Below are positions 6,581-14,571 of a stretch of DNA of 42,171 nucleotides, one piece after another. The position numbers were made by a program, and so were the translations under genes. Source of the DNA: a virus; IMG/VR virus record IMGVR_UViG_3300025117_000129, positions 1 through 42,171 of that record. One strand, 5' to 3'. Each line of letters opens with the position of its first letter. Position 1 is the first letter of the stretch. Below the pieces are notes generated by a model that did no database searches, was not told the DNA's origin, and saw only the letters and a list, made by a program, of their open reading frames with translations.

Positions 6581-6955
6581 ATGTCAAAATTCAAAGCGGG
6601 AATGATAATCAAGAACGCTGCAGGTAAGCGCAAGATACTCGGCCAGTGCGGTGAAGTGTTCTTTATTAGCGAGGAAGATGATTTTGAAACAGCAGTATCC
6701 GAGATATACACAGAAGAAGAATTGCTGAAAGTTAATTTTAAACCCGTCGAAGAGCCGTGGAAACCTGAGAAGAACAGAGAATATATTTTTCTTGACCTCG
6801 CTGGAGAACACGCTTCTACGATTTGGATAAATGGCAAAAGCGACAATTATCTCCTCTCCATCGGCAACGTCTTTCCACCCGAGAACAACGAAGAACTCAT
6901 TGCCGAGTACAAGCGCAAGTTGCAGGAGATGTTTAAGCCAGAGTCTTACAAGTAA
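6581..6955 (+). CDS. Hypothetical protein, 124 aa
   Basis: Good Shine-Dalgarno (AGGAG at 6570-6574). The N-terminus MSKFKAGMIIKNAAGKRKIL looks like a small beta-rich fold; the C-terminus is acidic then basic. A 13-codon truncated copy of its start lies at 6328. No family recognised. Confidence 0.7.
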   Translation: MSKFKAGMIIKNAAGKRKILGQCGEVFFISEEDDFETAVSEIYTEEELLKVNFKPVEEPWKPEKNREYIFLDLAGEHASTIWINGKSDNYLLSIGNVFPPENNEELIAEYKRKLQEMFKPESYK

Positions 6956-6963
6956 AAAATAAT

Positions 6964-7152
6964 ATGGAAAAAACATTTTGCGATATTTGCGGGGTGGAGA
7001 TGAAGAAGCTAAACTATTACATTTACCGGCTAATGCACGAAAAACCGGGACTTGATATGTGCGATTTTGCCGTGTCAAGCCATCTGGATGTCTGCCAAGA
7101 TTGCTGTGAAAAATTCATTACAAAAGAAAACCGCGTTAATCAAGGGAAATAA
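6964..7152 (+). CDS. Zinc-binding protein with TKENRVNQG tail, 62 aa
   Basis: Two CxxC motifs (CDIC near residue 6, CQDC near residue 45) predict one zinc site. The C-terminus (FITKENRVNQGK) is shared almost exactly with the next gene, which is otherwise unrelated. Start context AAATAATATG. Confidence 0.7.
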   Translation: MEKTFCDICGVEMKKLNYYIYRLMHEKPGLDMCDFAVSSHLDVCQDCCEKFITKENRVNQGK

Positions 7153-7157
7153 AAAAT

Positions 7158-7340
7158 ATGAAAAAAGGCCAACAATTGGCGTGTATATTGCGAGAACTTG
7201 CAGAAAACATTGCCATAATCAGAGACAAGGGGACTGATTGGAGCGAATGTATGTTTGATGATATCGAAGAAGTTTGTCGTGAGTTTGACAAAAGCGATAA
7301 ATTCACAACCAAAGAGAATCGCGTTAATCAAGGCTTATGA
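7158..7340 (+). CDS. Hypothetical protein with TKENRVNQG tail, 60 aa
   Basis: Helical acidic body (LACILRELAENIAIIRDKG) and the same C-terminal tail as its upstream neighbour (FTTKENRVNQGL). The tail DNA is similar but has diverged mainly at silent positions (7111-7146 against 7301-7335). That suggests the tail peptide is under selection. The stop overlaps the next start. Confidence 0.65.
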   Translation: MKKGQQLACILRELAENIAIIRDKGTDWSECMFDDIEEVCREFDKSDKFTTKENRVNQGL

Positions 7341-7573
7341 CAATATCAGATGAAGAATTGGGGAAAAAACTTCTCAAGTGGATTAGGCGGTATCATCAAT
7401 ATTGCCATAAAGTTATGGTTGAGTTACCAAATGGAAGCATTACAACACAATACAAAGAAGGCGATATTGTGATATGCAAAGCGTGTAAAGACGAGATAGC
7501 TTTACTCGAGGCGGAAATAAACAGAAGGAATAAAAAGATAATTAAACAGAGAAAACTACATGGACTGCAATAA
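7337..7573 (+). CDS. Hypothetical protein, 78 aa
   Basis: Starts in an ATGA overlap with the previous stop. Basic helical protein with CKAC near residue 55 and scattered Cys/His upstream (HQYCHK), perhaps a metal site. C-terminal Lys/Arg-rich coiled segment (INRRNKKIIKQRK). Overlaps the next gene by 14 bases. Confidence 0.6.
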   Translation: MTISDEELGKKLLKWIRRYHQYCHKVMVELPNGSITTQYKEGDIVICKACKDEIALLEAEINRRNKKIIKQRKLHGLQ

Positions 7574-7802
7574 AGCGGTGGTTACGTTCTCCGCCATTCG
7601 GTACATGGTCGGGTCAGGCTCGTATGGCGTGGGTTGCGTTTGCGACTGGGTGCGCGATAACGCCAAGGAGTTCAACGAGGGTCAACTGGAAACGGCAATC
7701 AGGATAATCAGTGAAGAACTGGACAGGCATAGGAAGTTCGGCGAGGTTCGTTATGAGAAAGAGTGGCTGGAATTGATTGACTTTTTAAAAAACCGCGCCT
7801 GA
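7560..7802 (+). CDS. Hypothetical protein, 80 aa
   Basis: Starts inside the previous gene (14-base overlap). Contains a Gly/Cys-rich N-terminal part (YMVGSGSYGVGCVCDW) and a helical C-terminal half. More GC-rich than its neighbours. No family recognised. A 111-base gap without clear features follows. Confidence 0.6.
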   Translation: MDCNKAVVTFSAIRYMVGSGSYGVGCVCDWVRDNAKEFNEGQLETAIRIISEELDRHRKFGEVRYEKEWLELIDFLKNRA

Positions 7803-7913
7803 AAATTGAGGCATTTGGCGTTACTCATCGCAACAGGCGTAAAACAAATATAACTTCAGTTTGGGTGCGAATCGCCGCGCCCGGCGTGTTCCTTTATTTA
7901 TGAAAATAAAAAT

Positions 7914-8309
7914 ATGTATACAACTAGCAACAAGTGGACTACAGCTAAAAAACAAGAGTTTAACGGCCACCTCTATGACAGCAAATTTGAATCAGGTTAT
8001 GCTCAAGAACTAGAACTTAGACTGAAAGCAAAAGATATAAAGGGATATGCCACTCAACAAAACTTAGACCTCATTGTTAATGGTTACGTAGTCTGTCAGT
8101 ACAGAATAGACTTCGTGATATTCCACAATGACGACACTATCGAATATGTTGAAACAAAAGGTTATCCCATAACTAAGGTTTGGGTATTAAAGTTCAAAAT
8201 TTTCGAAGCATTGTATTCAGGAAAAGAAAATGTTAAGATAACAGTAGTGTATCAAGGGAAGCACCCTAAATTAAGGAAAATGAAAAAATATGTTATTTGC
8301 AAAAGGTAA
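7914..8309 (+). CDS. DUF1064-like PD-(D/E)XK nuclease
   Basis: Fits the DUF1064 phage nuclease family: Glu in the first helix (SKFESGYAQEL, residues 23-33), Asp66 in YRIDFVIF, and the E-x-K pair ETKG at 80-83. These residues form a PD-(D/E)XK metal site used to cut DNA, possibly branched DNA during recombination or packaging. The last codons overlap the HNH gene by 20 bases. A second, diverged version of this gene's own C-terminal end lies behind the HNH gene at 8816-8881, so the present 3' end appears to have come in with the HNH insertion. Confidence 0.75.
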   Translation: MYTTSNKWTTAKKQEFNGHLYDSKFESGYAQELELRLKAKDIKGYATQQNLDLIVNGYVVCQYRIDFVIFHNDDTIEYVETKGYPITKVWVLKFKIFEALYSGKENVKITVVYQGKHPKLRKMKKYVICKR

Positions 8310-8817
8310 TGTTCCGTGGAATAAAGGTATAAAAATGCCAATACACTGCGGTTTCCAAAAAGGACACAAAGCCTTAAGAACAAAAGAACAATACAAATTA
8401 GCCGATAAGTCGTTTTTTAATAATCCAGAATATAAAGAAAAAATGAAACAGATAGCTATTAGCCATGGTTACGGTAAATGGATGAAAGATAAAAAGAGAT
8501 CTAACGAAACAATAGAAAAAATTTCGAAAGCTAACACTGGAAGAAGAAAAATCAACCCATTGACACCTGAATACAAAAGAATAAGAACTAGTAAATCTTG
8601 GATAAAGTGGCGCGAAGCAGTTTTTATTAGAGACAACTTTACCTGTAGGAAGTGTGGAATAAAGAACTCAAAAGGATATGGAAAAACAATTGAGCTTAAT
8701 CCACATCATATAAAATCATTTAAAGAACATCCAGGATTGGCTTTTGATATAAGAAATGGCGTTACACTTTGCAGAGAATGTCACAAAAAAACAGATAGTT
8801 GGGGTCATCATAGTTAA
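8290..8817 (+). CDS. HNH homing endonuclease with NUMOD-like repeats
   Basis: 175-residue free-standing endonuclease. The N-terminal part has DNA-contact repeats of the NUMOD type (GNVPWNKGIK; ETIEKISKANTGRRK). The C-terminal HNH domain has Cys119/Cys122, the His139-His140 pair, Asn156 and Cys161/Cys164-His165, so zinc-binding and catalytic residues are all present. It starts within the end of the DUF1064 gene and is followed by a fossil of that gene's older 3' end. It therefore inserted into the gene's terminus. AT-rich relative to the next gene. Confidence 0.88.
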   Translation: MLFAKGNVPWNKGIKMPIHCGFQKGHKALRTKEQYKLADKSFFNNPEYKEKMKQIAISHGYGKWMKDKKRSNETIEKISKANTGRRKINPLTPEYKRIRTSKSWIKWREAVFIRDNFTCRKCGIKNSKGYGKTIELNPHHIKSFKEHPGLAFDIRNGVTLCRECHKKTDSWGHHS

Positions 8818-8881
8818 GTTGACTGTAGTATATCAAGGGAATAATCACCCCAAAATGAGGAAACTTAAAAAGAAAATATGA
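8816..8881 (+). pseudogene. Fossil 3' end of the DUF1064 nuclease gene
   Basis: Behind the HNH stop, the sequence reads KLTVVYQGNNHPKMRKLKKKI then TGA. The current end of the DUF1064 protein reads KITVVYQGKHPKLRKMKKYV. About 14 of 20 aligned residues are identical (hand count) and the DNA is roughly three-quarters identical. The fossil stop overlaps the next ATG (ATGA at 8878), the usual junction here, which marks it as the ancestral gene end. Confidence 0.85.
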
Positions 8882-9180
8882 TTGAACAAACCAACTCACT
8901 TGACCCACGCTACTGGGCGGAAGAACGAATGAAGATAGCCGATTACTACGCCAAGGCTGGTGAGCAGGCGGTCGCTCTCATGCGCGTCCACGCCGCGTAT
9001 TATAAAGCACACCGCCCGGAGCATAAAAGCGACGCGTCCGTGGAGCGTTCGTGGGAACTGACCGATGAGGGTTTGAAGTTAATGGAACTGAAAGCCAAAA
9101 TGAAGAGCTACGAACACAAGTTATCAGCCATAAGAACTTTACTTGAAGTCGCGTCCAACGAAAGTCGTAATAATTATTAA
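8878..9180 (+). CDS. Hypothetical protein, 100 aa
   Basis: Helical charged protein (DPRYWAEERMKIADYYAKAG). Its start overlaps the fossil DUF1064 stop, showing the two genes were once directly adjacent. GC content is higher than in the HNH gene just upstream. The general look recalls phage proteins near recombination genes, but no family is assigned. Confidence 0.65.
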   Translation: MIEQTNSLDPRYWAEERMKIADYYAKAGEQAVALMRVHAAYYKAHRPEHKSDASVERSWELTDEGLKLMELKAKMKSYEHKLSAIRTLLEVASNESRNNY

Positions 9181-9192
9181 CCAAATATCTCT

Positions 9193-9258
9193 ATGGCAAT
9201 CCTATTCGCTATCGCGGTAACGTTCTTAATCGTGAGAGTTAGCTTGGAATACGTATGA
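9193..9258 (+). CDS. Possible 21-aa single-pass membrane peptide
   Basis: MAILFAIAVTFLIVRVSLEYV is one hydrophobic helix. The TGA stop overlaps the next ATG, the common junction in this region. Very short, so coding status is uncertain. Confidence 0.35.
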   Translation: MAILFAIAVTFLIVRVSLEYV

Positions 9259-9437
9259 ACTCCAAATCATTCATTCGGTTTCTGCTTTACAAGAAACTGC
9301 AGGAAATAAAAAAGTTCCGCAAAATGCTGGCGGTATTCACCAGCGAAGATGACTTGTGGAAAAGCCAAGGTTTGAATAAGCTCTACGTTGAGGCTGATAA
9401 GCTAACCGTCAGGCTGGAGCAAGCCGCTAAAATATGA
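9255..9437 (+). CDS. Hypothetical basic helical protein, 60 aa
   Basis: Lys/Arg-rich helical protein (LLYKKLQEIKKFRKML) with both ends overlapping neighbouring genes through ATGA junctions. Could bind nucleic acid. No family recognised. Confidence 0.6.
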   Translation: MNSKSFIRFLLYKKLQEIKKFRKMLAVFTSEDDLWKSQGLNKLYVEADKLTVRLEQAAKI

Positions 9438-9664
9438 GAACGCTGGTACTTGTCTGCAAGTGCGGAAAGAAGTTGTTGCTCAACCACCCCGACAGGGTAA
9501 TTCCGCACTCCACCGGTTGGCGCGAGCCGTTCGAGGCGCAATTCGGAAAGGTCAACATCCAGCCCGCTAAGCAGTTCAGCGGATATAAGAGAATGTTTAA
9601 TAGCGAATGGGCGGAATATCAATGCGTTAAATGCAACCAAGCCGGTACACACGGCTTAAAGTAA
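9434..9664 (+). CDS. Zinc-ribbon protein, 76 aa
   Basis: CKCG near residue 8 and CVKC near residue 65 make one zinc ribbon with a long insert. Starts in an ATGA overlap. Small zinc proteins recur in this region (2274, 2431, 6964). Specific role unknown. Confidence 0.65.
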   Translation: MRTLVLVCKCGKKLLLNHPDRVIPHSTGWREPFEAQFGKVNIQPAKQFSGYKRMFNSEWAEYQCVKCNQAGTHGLK

Positions 9665-9665
9665 T

Positions 9666-9833
9666 ATGGAATTTCTATCAGACTATCCTCCAATTTGGGA
9701 AACAGCCGTCTGGCTGGCCTGCGTTATCCCAGCCACAGCGATACTGTTGGCGGTTGTGGCGATTGCGACTGTGCTGTTGTGGCACGCCATTCTTTACGTT
9801 TATGAGAATTTCGACGAGTTGAATAAAGTCTAA
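9666..9833 (+). CDS. Single-pass membrane protein, 55 aa
   Basis: Short N-terminus (MEFLSDYPPIWETA), one long hydrophobic helix (about residues 15-42, Ala/Val/Leu-rich), then an acidic tail (ENFDELNKV). Start one base after the previous stop, in the common TAATATG context. Confidence 0.55.
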   Translation: MEFLSDYPPIWETAVWLACVIPATAILLAVVAIATVLLWHAILYVYENFDELNKV

Positions 9834-9844
9834 CAACCAAACTT

Positions 9845-10108
9845 ATGTTCTGGACAATCGTTCTGGCTATCTTATTCGTTTGCGCTCTACCGTATATTAT
9901 CTGGCTTAGCGGTGCTTTTATTTATTGGGTTGGGTGCGGTCTATTTTGGCTCTACCGCTCAATCAAGGAAAACAAAAAAGCACAAGATAACATTTGTTCA
10001 TCGTTAAAATCATTAAATAAGTTTATAAATTCACTGCCTGCTTTCGTGCTATGCTGTTTCGGAGTATCGATTTTCTTGCTCTTTACTTTTTTTATTGGTC
10101 GGATGTAA
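9845..10108 (+). CDS. Membrane protein, 87 aa, three hydrophobic segments
   Basis: Hydrophobic stretches at about residues 3-20, 22-41 and 64-85, separated by a charged loop (RSIKENKKAQD). Last gene of the + strand early block, followed at once by the bidirectional terminator. Possible membrane-modifying or exclusion protein; no family assigned. Confidence 0.6.
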   Translation: MFWTIVLAILFVCALPYIIWLSGAFIYWVGCGLFWLYRSIKENKKAQDNICSSLKSLNKFINSLPAFVLCCFGVSIFLLFTFFIGRM

Positions 10109-10113
10109 ATAAT

Positions 10114-10146
10114 AAAAAGAGAACGGATTCGTTCCGCCTCTTTTTT
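10114..10146. terminator. Bidirectional intrinsic terminator between convergent blocks
   Basis: AAAAAGAG (10114-10121) pairs with CTCTTTTTT (10138-10146), and the inner CGGA/TCCG closes a small loop. A-rich on the left and T-rich on the right, so it can terminate transcription from both sides. It sits between the + early block and the - late block. Confidence 0.8.
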
Positions 10147-10152
10147 GTTTGT

Positions 10153-12702
10153 TTATTTTACTTTGTCCCACTCTGCTTTTAGTTGCGAGCGGGTTTTGAT
10201 TACATTCTTATTCCATACTCCGTAATTAGCACCAAACTTGCTTTCTTGTGTAATCATTCCGTCATAGCCAAGTTTTTTTAGTGCTTTTTTTACTTCTGGC
10301 ATTTCTGCAAAATATGCTTTACCATCTTTTATTCCTTGAATAATATCAGTAGAGCTATGAACAGGATTTGACAAACCGCCTGTCTTTTCCGATATAGTCA
10401 ATTTAGTACCGTCTGGTTTTGTAATAATAATTGTCTTACCTGTTTCTTTTGGAGAGATAATTTCATCTATTTGTTTAATTAAATCTCTACTTGGTTTCCG
10501 CAAATCAGCAATCTTTGCATTTTTTGAAAGAGAAATCTCGTTAAGTGTAGAACTTTTTCCTCCATAAGATTTTGCATAGGTTGGATTTTCTGTCATATAG
10601 AAAGCGCCCCACTTGCTACGCATATTTCCAACCTCTTTTAAGTTTTCTCCTCCGTGATACAAAGTCTCGCCCTGCCCCTTCACCCACTCGTCAAAAGACA
10701 GTCCTGACGCTTTGGCCTCCACCGCGGTAAGATTGCCAGCCTTGGGCGCTATCGCCTCACCTGGGGCAGTTTTGAGGCTCTGAGGTGTTGTTTGTGGCAC
10801 AACTGCCTCAGCTTTTGGGAACAACTCGTCCAGTAATTCACGCAAAGCTTTACGTTGATCTATTGCGTTTGGCACCCCTGCCTTAGATACATACTCAATT
10901 AACTCGGGAATGCCAGCTCTTATTCCTCCAGAAAAACCTGTTTTAGGAATAGTGTCAGGGTACAACTTTCTTAATTCTTGAGCAAAAGCTGCTACTTGCT
11001 TAGGTGTAGCATCTGCGTAACCTAACTGCCGTGCCAATTCGTCCATTTTATCAGCTACTGCCTCAAAAACAGGCGAACTCTGAGCTTCGCCAAATATCCT
11101 GCGAAGATTTACTTTTGCAAATTCAGCTCCGTCTGCCGACTTGGTAACATTGAAATTGGGCGTTCTGAATATGCTGTCCTCGATGTCGTCCGTAATTAAG
11201 ACCAAATCACGATACTGTTTATTTAACGCTTTAACTTCAGGCGAAATGTCGTCTAGTTTTTTAGAAAAAATATCTCTAAATACACTAAAGATACTCTTAC
11301 TTCCTTCAGGTGTTTCTATTATGATTTCTCCTACATCTGCCATTCTGGCTTCTCTCTGCAGTTTACTGAATAATTGATCCTTCTTTTTGATATCTAAAGG
11401 ACTTAAATTTTTACCTCCTTCCGATGCCATATCAAATAATTGTTGAATAGCGGATCTTTCTGATGGCTTTAAATTAGTAACTTTAAATTTAAGCTTTCCT
11501 TTCGCTCCCACCTCGATACCTTGATCAGATAAAACTTTTCTTACCTCTAAAAAGCTATCCATCATGTCTATCTTCTCTGTCTTGGATAGGCCTTTAATTA
11601 AATCTCCTATTGCAGACCCCACTCGCTTCTTCTCTTTGCTTATAAAGCTGAACTGCTTAACGGCTAAGTCACCGCTGATCTTTGACGGCTGAGTTATTGC
11701 ACCAATCGTTTTGGGCGGATTATCAGCCAAATCCAATACTTGCCTATAAGCTCCGACTGTCGGCTCATCTGCTTCAATTACCGTATTTATTATCCTCTCG
11801 TCTAAGTTTGACTCCATGGCGCGTTTAGCTGCAGGCGAAGACTCTTTTATTTTCGCAGCCCTTACCGATGCGGTTTCTAGTCCCTCGCCAATTCTTTGAG
11901 CCACCCTCGGGATTCTACCCAGAAAATCTTTTCCGGTTTGTAGAAGCCCCGAAGCGGCGGACATATCAGGGACTGCCGAAGCAAGCTCAGACCCTCCTCT
12001 TGCAATCGCCAACAAAGCTTTATTACCAGCAGACCCTGTAGCTTCCGCAGCCTTTAATGCGGCACCCTCAACGCCTTTGGCGATTGGCCCAGCACCAACT
12101 ATAGTAGTCACAATATCAACAACACCTAACAACCCCCTAAGGTCAGCTGCAGTTTGCGGATTGGCTTCTTCCCATTCGTTGTATTTCTCAACCCCCTTAG
12201 ACAGATACATTAACCCCTCTCTTATTTTAGGCTGTTCTATTGCTTGTTGCGCCTTTGCACCTAAATAATCTTGTACTACCTCAGGCGTGAGTTTCTTGGC
12301 GGCAAACTTAAGTCCTTCAAAAATTAGATCGCCAACACCGCCAGTCACTTCGCCAACCAGCTGCAGTCCGCTCCTAGCGGCTCCTTGCGTTTGATTTTCA
12401 TTACCTCCTCCTTGTATTGGAGCCGTCCTGTCATAAATACTCTTAATACGGTCAACTCTCTTACCCAACGAGTCAGCCAAAGTAGTAGCAGCTTCTTCTG
12501 TGTATTGTTTTTGCTTTGACGGATTCAAGAACGCTGGCAAGTAATCAAGCACCCCGTACTTTTTGTCATTTTTTTCTTTTAAGTAGTCATATTTACCGGC
12601 CGCCACCTTGTTTTTATCAACAAGCAATGAATTTGAAAATCCGGGGGCAGGAGATAATCCAGCTCCGGCTCTGATTTCCGCTATTTGTTCTGGTGTAAGC
12701 AT
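10153..12702 (-). CDS. Large virion protein with C-terminal ADP-ribosyltransferase-like domain
   Basis: 849 residues. The N-terminal third is rich in Ala and Gly helices (about residues 110-260), as in ejection proteins. The C-terminal ~170 residues carry ETLYHGG near 680, then GAFYMTENPTYAKSYGG about 25 residues later, and end near YDGMITQ. An aromatic-His-Gly start, a FYMTENP strand and an ordered C-terminal end resemble ADP-ribosyltransferase folds of phage polyvalent proteins; the catalytic Glu could not be fixed by eye. Last gene of the late operon, beside two other large proteins, so it is probably packaged and injected, perhaps to modify host proteins at entry. The enzymatic call is inference. 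Confidence 0.6.
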   Translation of the reverse strand: MLTPEQIAEIRAGAGLSPAPGFSNSLLVDKNKVAAGKYDYLKEKNDKKYGVLDYLPAFLNPSKQKQYTEEAATTLADSLGKRVDRIKSIYDRTAPIQGGGNENQTQGAARSGLQLVGEVTGGVGDLIFEGLKFAAKKLTPEVVQDYLGAKAQQAIEQPKIREGLMYLSKGVEKYNEWEEANPQTAADLRGLLGVVDIVTTIVGAGPIAKGVEGAALKAAEATGSAGNKALLAIARGGSELASAVPDMSAASGLLQTGKDFLGRIPRVAQRIGEGLETASVRAAKIKESSPAAKRAMESNLDERIINTVIEADEPTVGAYRQVLDLADNPPKTIGAITQPSKISGDLAVKQFSFISKEKKRVGSAIGDLIKGLSKTEKIDMMDSFLEVRKVLSDQGIEVGAKGKLKFKVTNLKPSERSAIQQLFDMASEGGKNLSPLDIKKKDQLFSKLQREARMADVGEIIIETPEGSKSIFSVFRDIFSKKLDDISPEVKALNKQYRDLVLITDDIEDSIFRTPNFNVTKSADGAEFAKVNLRRIFGEAQSSPVFEAVADKMDELARQLGYADATPKQVAAFAQELRKLYPDTIPKTGFSGGIRAGIPELIEYVSKAGVPNAIDQRKALRELLDELFPKAEAVVPQTTPQSLKTAPGEAIAPKAGNLTAVEAKASGLSFDEWVKGQGETLYHGGENLKEVGNMRSKWGAFYMTENPTYAKSYGGKSSTLNEISLSKNAKIADLRKPSRDLIKQIDEIISPKETGKTIIITKPDGTKLTISEKTGGLSNPVHSSTDIIQGIKDGKAYFAEMPEVKKALKKLGYDGMITQESKFGANYGVWNKNVIKTRSQLKAEWDKVK

Positions 12703-12707
12703 ATTGA

Positions 12708-14570
12708 TTATTTAATTCCTAATAATTGAATCATGTCTTCTTCAGAAATCCCCGGATTGAGTGCCGCCAAAGCATTGTACTCATTAATTAATTGCGGATT
12801 ATCACTGAGCGTTTGTTCCAATACACTGATTATTCCATCATCGCCACCTGCGGCAATTAAGGCACTTTGTGCTATCTTTTTTATTCTATTAACTTCCTCC
12901 ATAAATATCTCGCGTGAGACCTCCCATCGTCCAATGCCATTGCCTTTATCATCTTTAATCTCCCAATCCTTTAATTTTGTAGCCGAATTTTGTAACATCA
13001 ATCTTTCCGTATCAGATAAAGCCCCCAATGTCCCGCCTGCTTTTTTTAAATTAAGCAAAGCGTCTAATGTCTCCTTATCTGTCAATCTGTGTACGGAAGC
13101 TTTAAAAGCCATTCTTTCGGATTTATCTATTGTTACCGGCGACCATCGTTTCAAAGCATACGTTCCGACAGACCCCAATAGTCCTTTTTTATTATCTTCA
13201 ATCTCATCAATTAATCCTAATTTATCTTGAAATGCCATTGTAGCCTCAAGATTGGATGCTGAAGTTCCTTTCAGTTTGGCTACCGCATTCATGACATCAA
13301 TCTTCATTTTAGAGTTCTTTCCTATTTCATCCATAACTTGCGCCATTGTCAGTTCTTTATCCACAACTTGTCTAGCCCAAACCATCGCCTCGCTATTGTC
13401 CGCTATGTCAGTCGCGTTGTGTTGAAAAGTCTTAGGATCTATTAAGTTGCCGTTTTTATCTTTAACTTCTAAATGCAAATGCACTCCTCGCCCCGCAGCC
13501 AATTCTTCAGCCGATGGTGCTGTGCCATCACCTTTTAGCACATAACCAGTATTACCCATTAAACCTATCTTTTGACCTGAAGTTACAGATTCGCCCATTT
13601 TGACATTAACATCATTGAAATGCGCCATTCTCCACTTATTTCCATTTGCGTCTTCAATAACGACAGTAGTTCCCCAGCCTGGAGTACTTTGCGCTTCCAC
13701 AACCTTGCCTGATATAGGAGATGTTACAGGTGAATTAAGAGTTCCAGTTATGTCATATCCACCATGTGTTTTCCTGCCGTCTTTAAAATACGAAACAGGG
13801 GTATCATAGCTTTGTATTGGCTCAACACCCCAATCAGACAACCATTTATTGAAATCAGCAGAACTCCCAACATCTCCACTTTGAGGCTTAATCCAAGTCC
13901 TTGTACTGGTATCCCATTGCTCTAATTGACCATCTCCATCAATATCTTCCATTGTTGGGGCTTTGCCGTCATTCGGAGTGGTTTTGAGATACTCACCCCA
14001 TTTAACAAGAAGCTCATCAGACATTCCGCCATTAACAATGTCCTCAAAATCCTTGCCTGTTAATTGAGAAGCAAATGGCGTGGCTAACATATTCTGCAGT
14101 ATTCCACTGCCTATGGCTCGCATCTCTTTCTCTTTGGCGGCGCGTTGAGTTTCTTGCTCCTTAATCATGCTCATTGTGGAATTGTAAATATCCACCACCG
14201 TCCCGGAACGACGCTCTGTTTCACTGCTAATGGCATTTGAAATTAAAGTCGGATTCTGGATATTCAATCCGGCTTGCTGGTACTGCTGCATTGTGTCAGC
14301 ACCCGTCCGATTGCCGTAAGCCGACCTCGCTATCTGCTTCATAGCTAAAGCAAAATCATTGCCCTCAGCAGGCACATCACCGGGAAGCGAACGATTCATT
14401 GAAGGAAGAGTGCCTTCAAGAGAACCGCTTTCCACTGGAGCTTTTTGATTTGGGGCTGAAACTTCTTGCGCTTTGCCAGTCCAAGACTTTTGCCACTCCG
14501 TAGGGCCGATGTGCCTGTTTGTGTTGGCTTCAAAAATGTCCTTTCCGACTCTGTAAAATTGTAATGCCAT
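12708..14570 (-). CDS. Virion protein with M23 peptidase domain
   Basis: 620 residues. The centre holds a LytM/M23 zinc peptidase: THGGYD near residue 268 and HLHLEV near 361, with GNTGYVL between. These are the zinc ligands of Gly-Gly endopeptidase-type peptidoglycan hydrolases. The flanks are long and helical, and the position among large virion proteins suggests a local cell-wall opener during DNA ejection rather than the lysis enzyme, which is encoded at 23313. Starts in an ATAATATG context 1 base after the upstream gene. Confidence 0.78.
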   Translation of the reverse strand: MALQFYRVGKDIFEANTNRHIGPTEWQKSWTGKAQEVSAPNQKAPVESGSLEGTLPSMNRSLPGDVPAEGNDFALAMKQIARSAYGNRTGADTMQQYQQAGLNIQNPTLISNAISSETERRSGTVVDIYNSTMSMIKEQETQRAAKEKEMRAIGSGILQNMLATPFASQLTGKDFEDIVNGGMSDELLVKWGEYLKTTPNDGKAPTMEDIDGDGQLEQWDTSTRTWIKPQSGDVGSSADFNKWLSDWGVEPIQSYDTPVSYFKDGRKTHGGYDITGTLNSPVTSPISGKVVEAQSTPGWGTTVVIEDANGNKWRMAHFNDVNVKMGESVTSGQKIGLMGNTGYVLKGDGTAPSAEELAAGRGVHLHLEVKDKNGNLIDPKTFQHNATDIADNSEAMVWARQVVDKELTMAQVMDEIGKNSKMKIDVMNAVAKLKGTSASNLEATMAFQDKLGLIDEIEDNKKGLLGSVGTYALKRWSPVTIDKSERMAFKASVHRLTDKETLDALLNLKKAGGTLGALSDTERLMLQNSATKLKDWEIKDDKGNGIGRWEVSREIFMEEVNRIKKIAQSALIAAGGDDGIISVLEQTLSDNPQLINEYNALAALNPGISEEDMIQLLGIK

Positions 14571-14571
14571 A

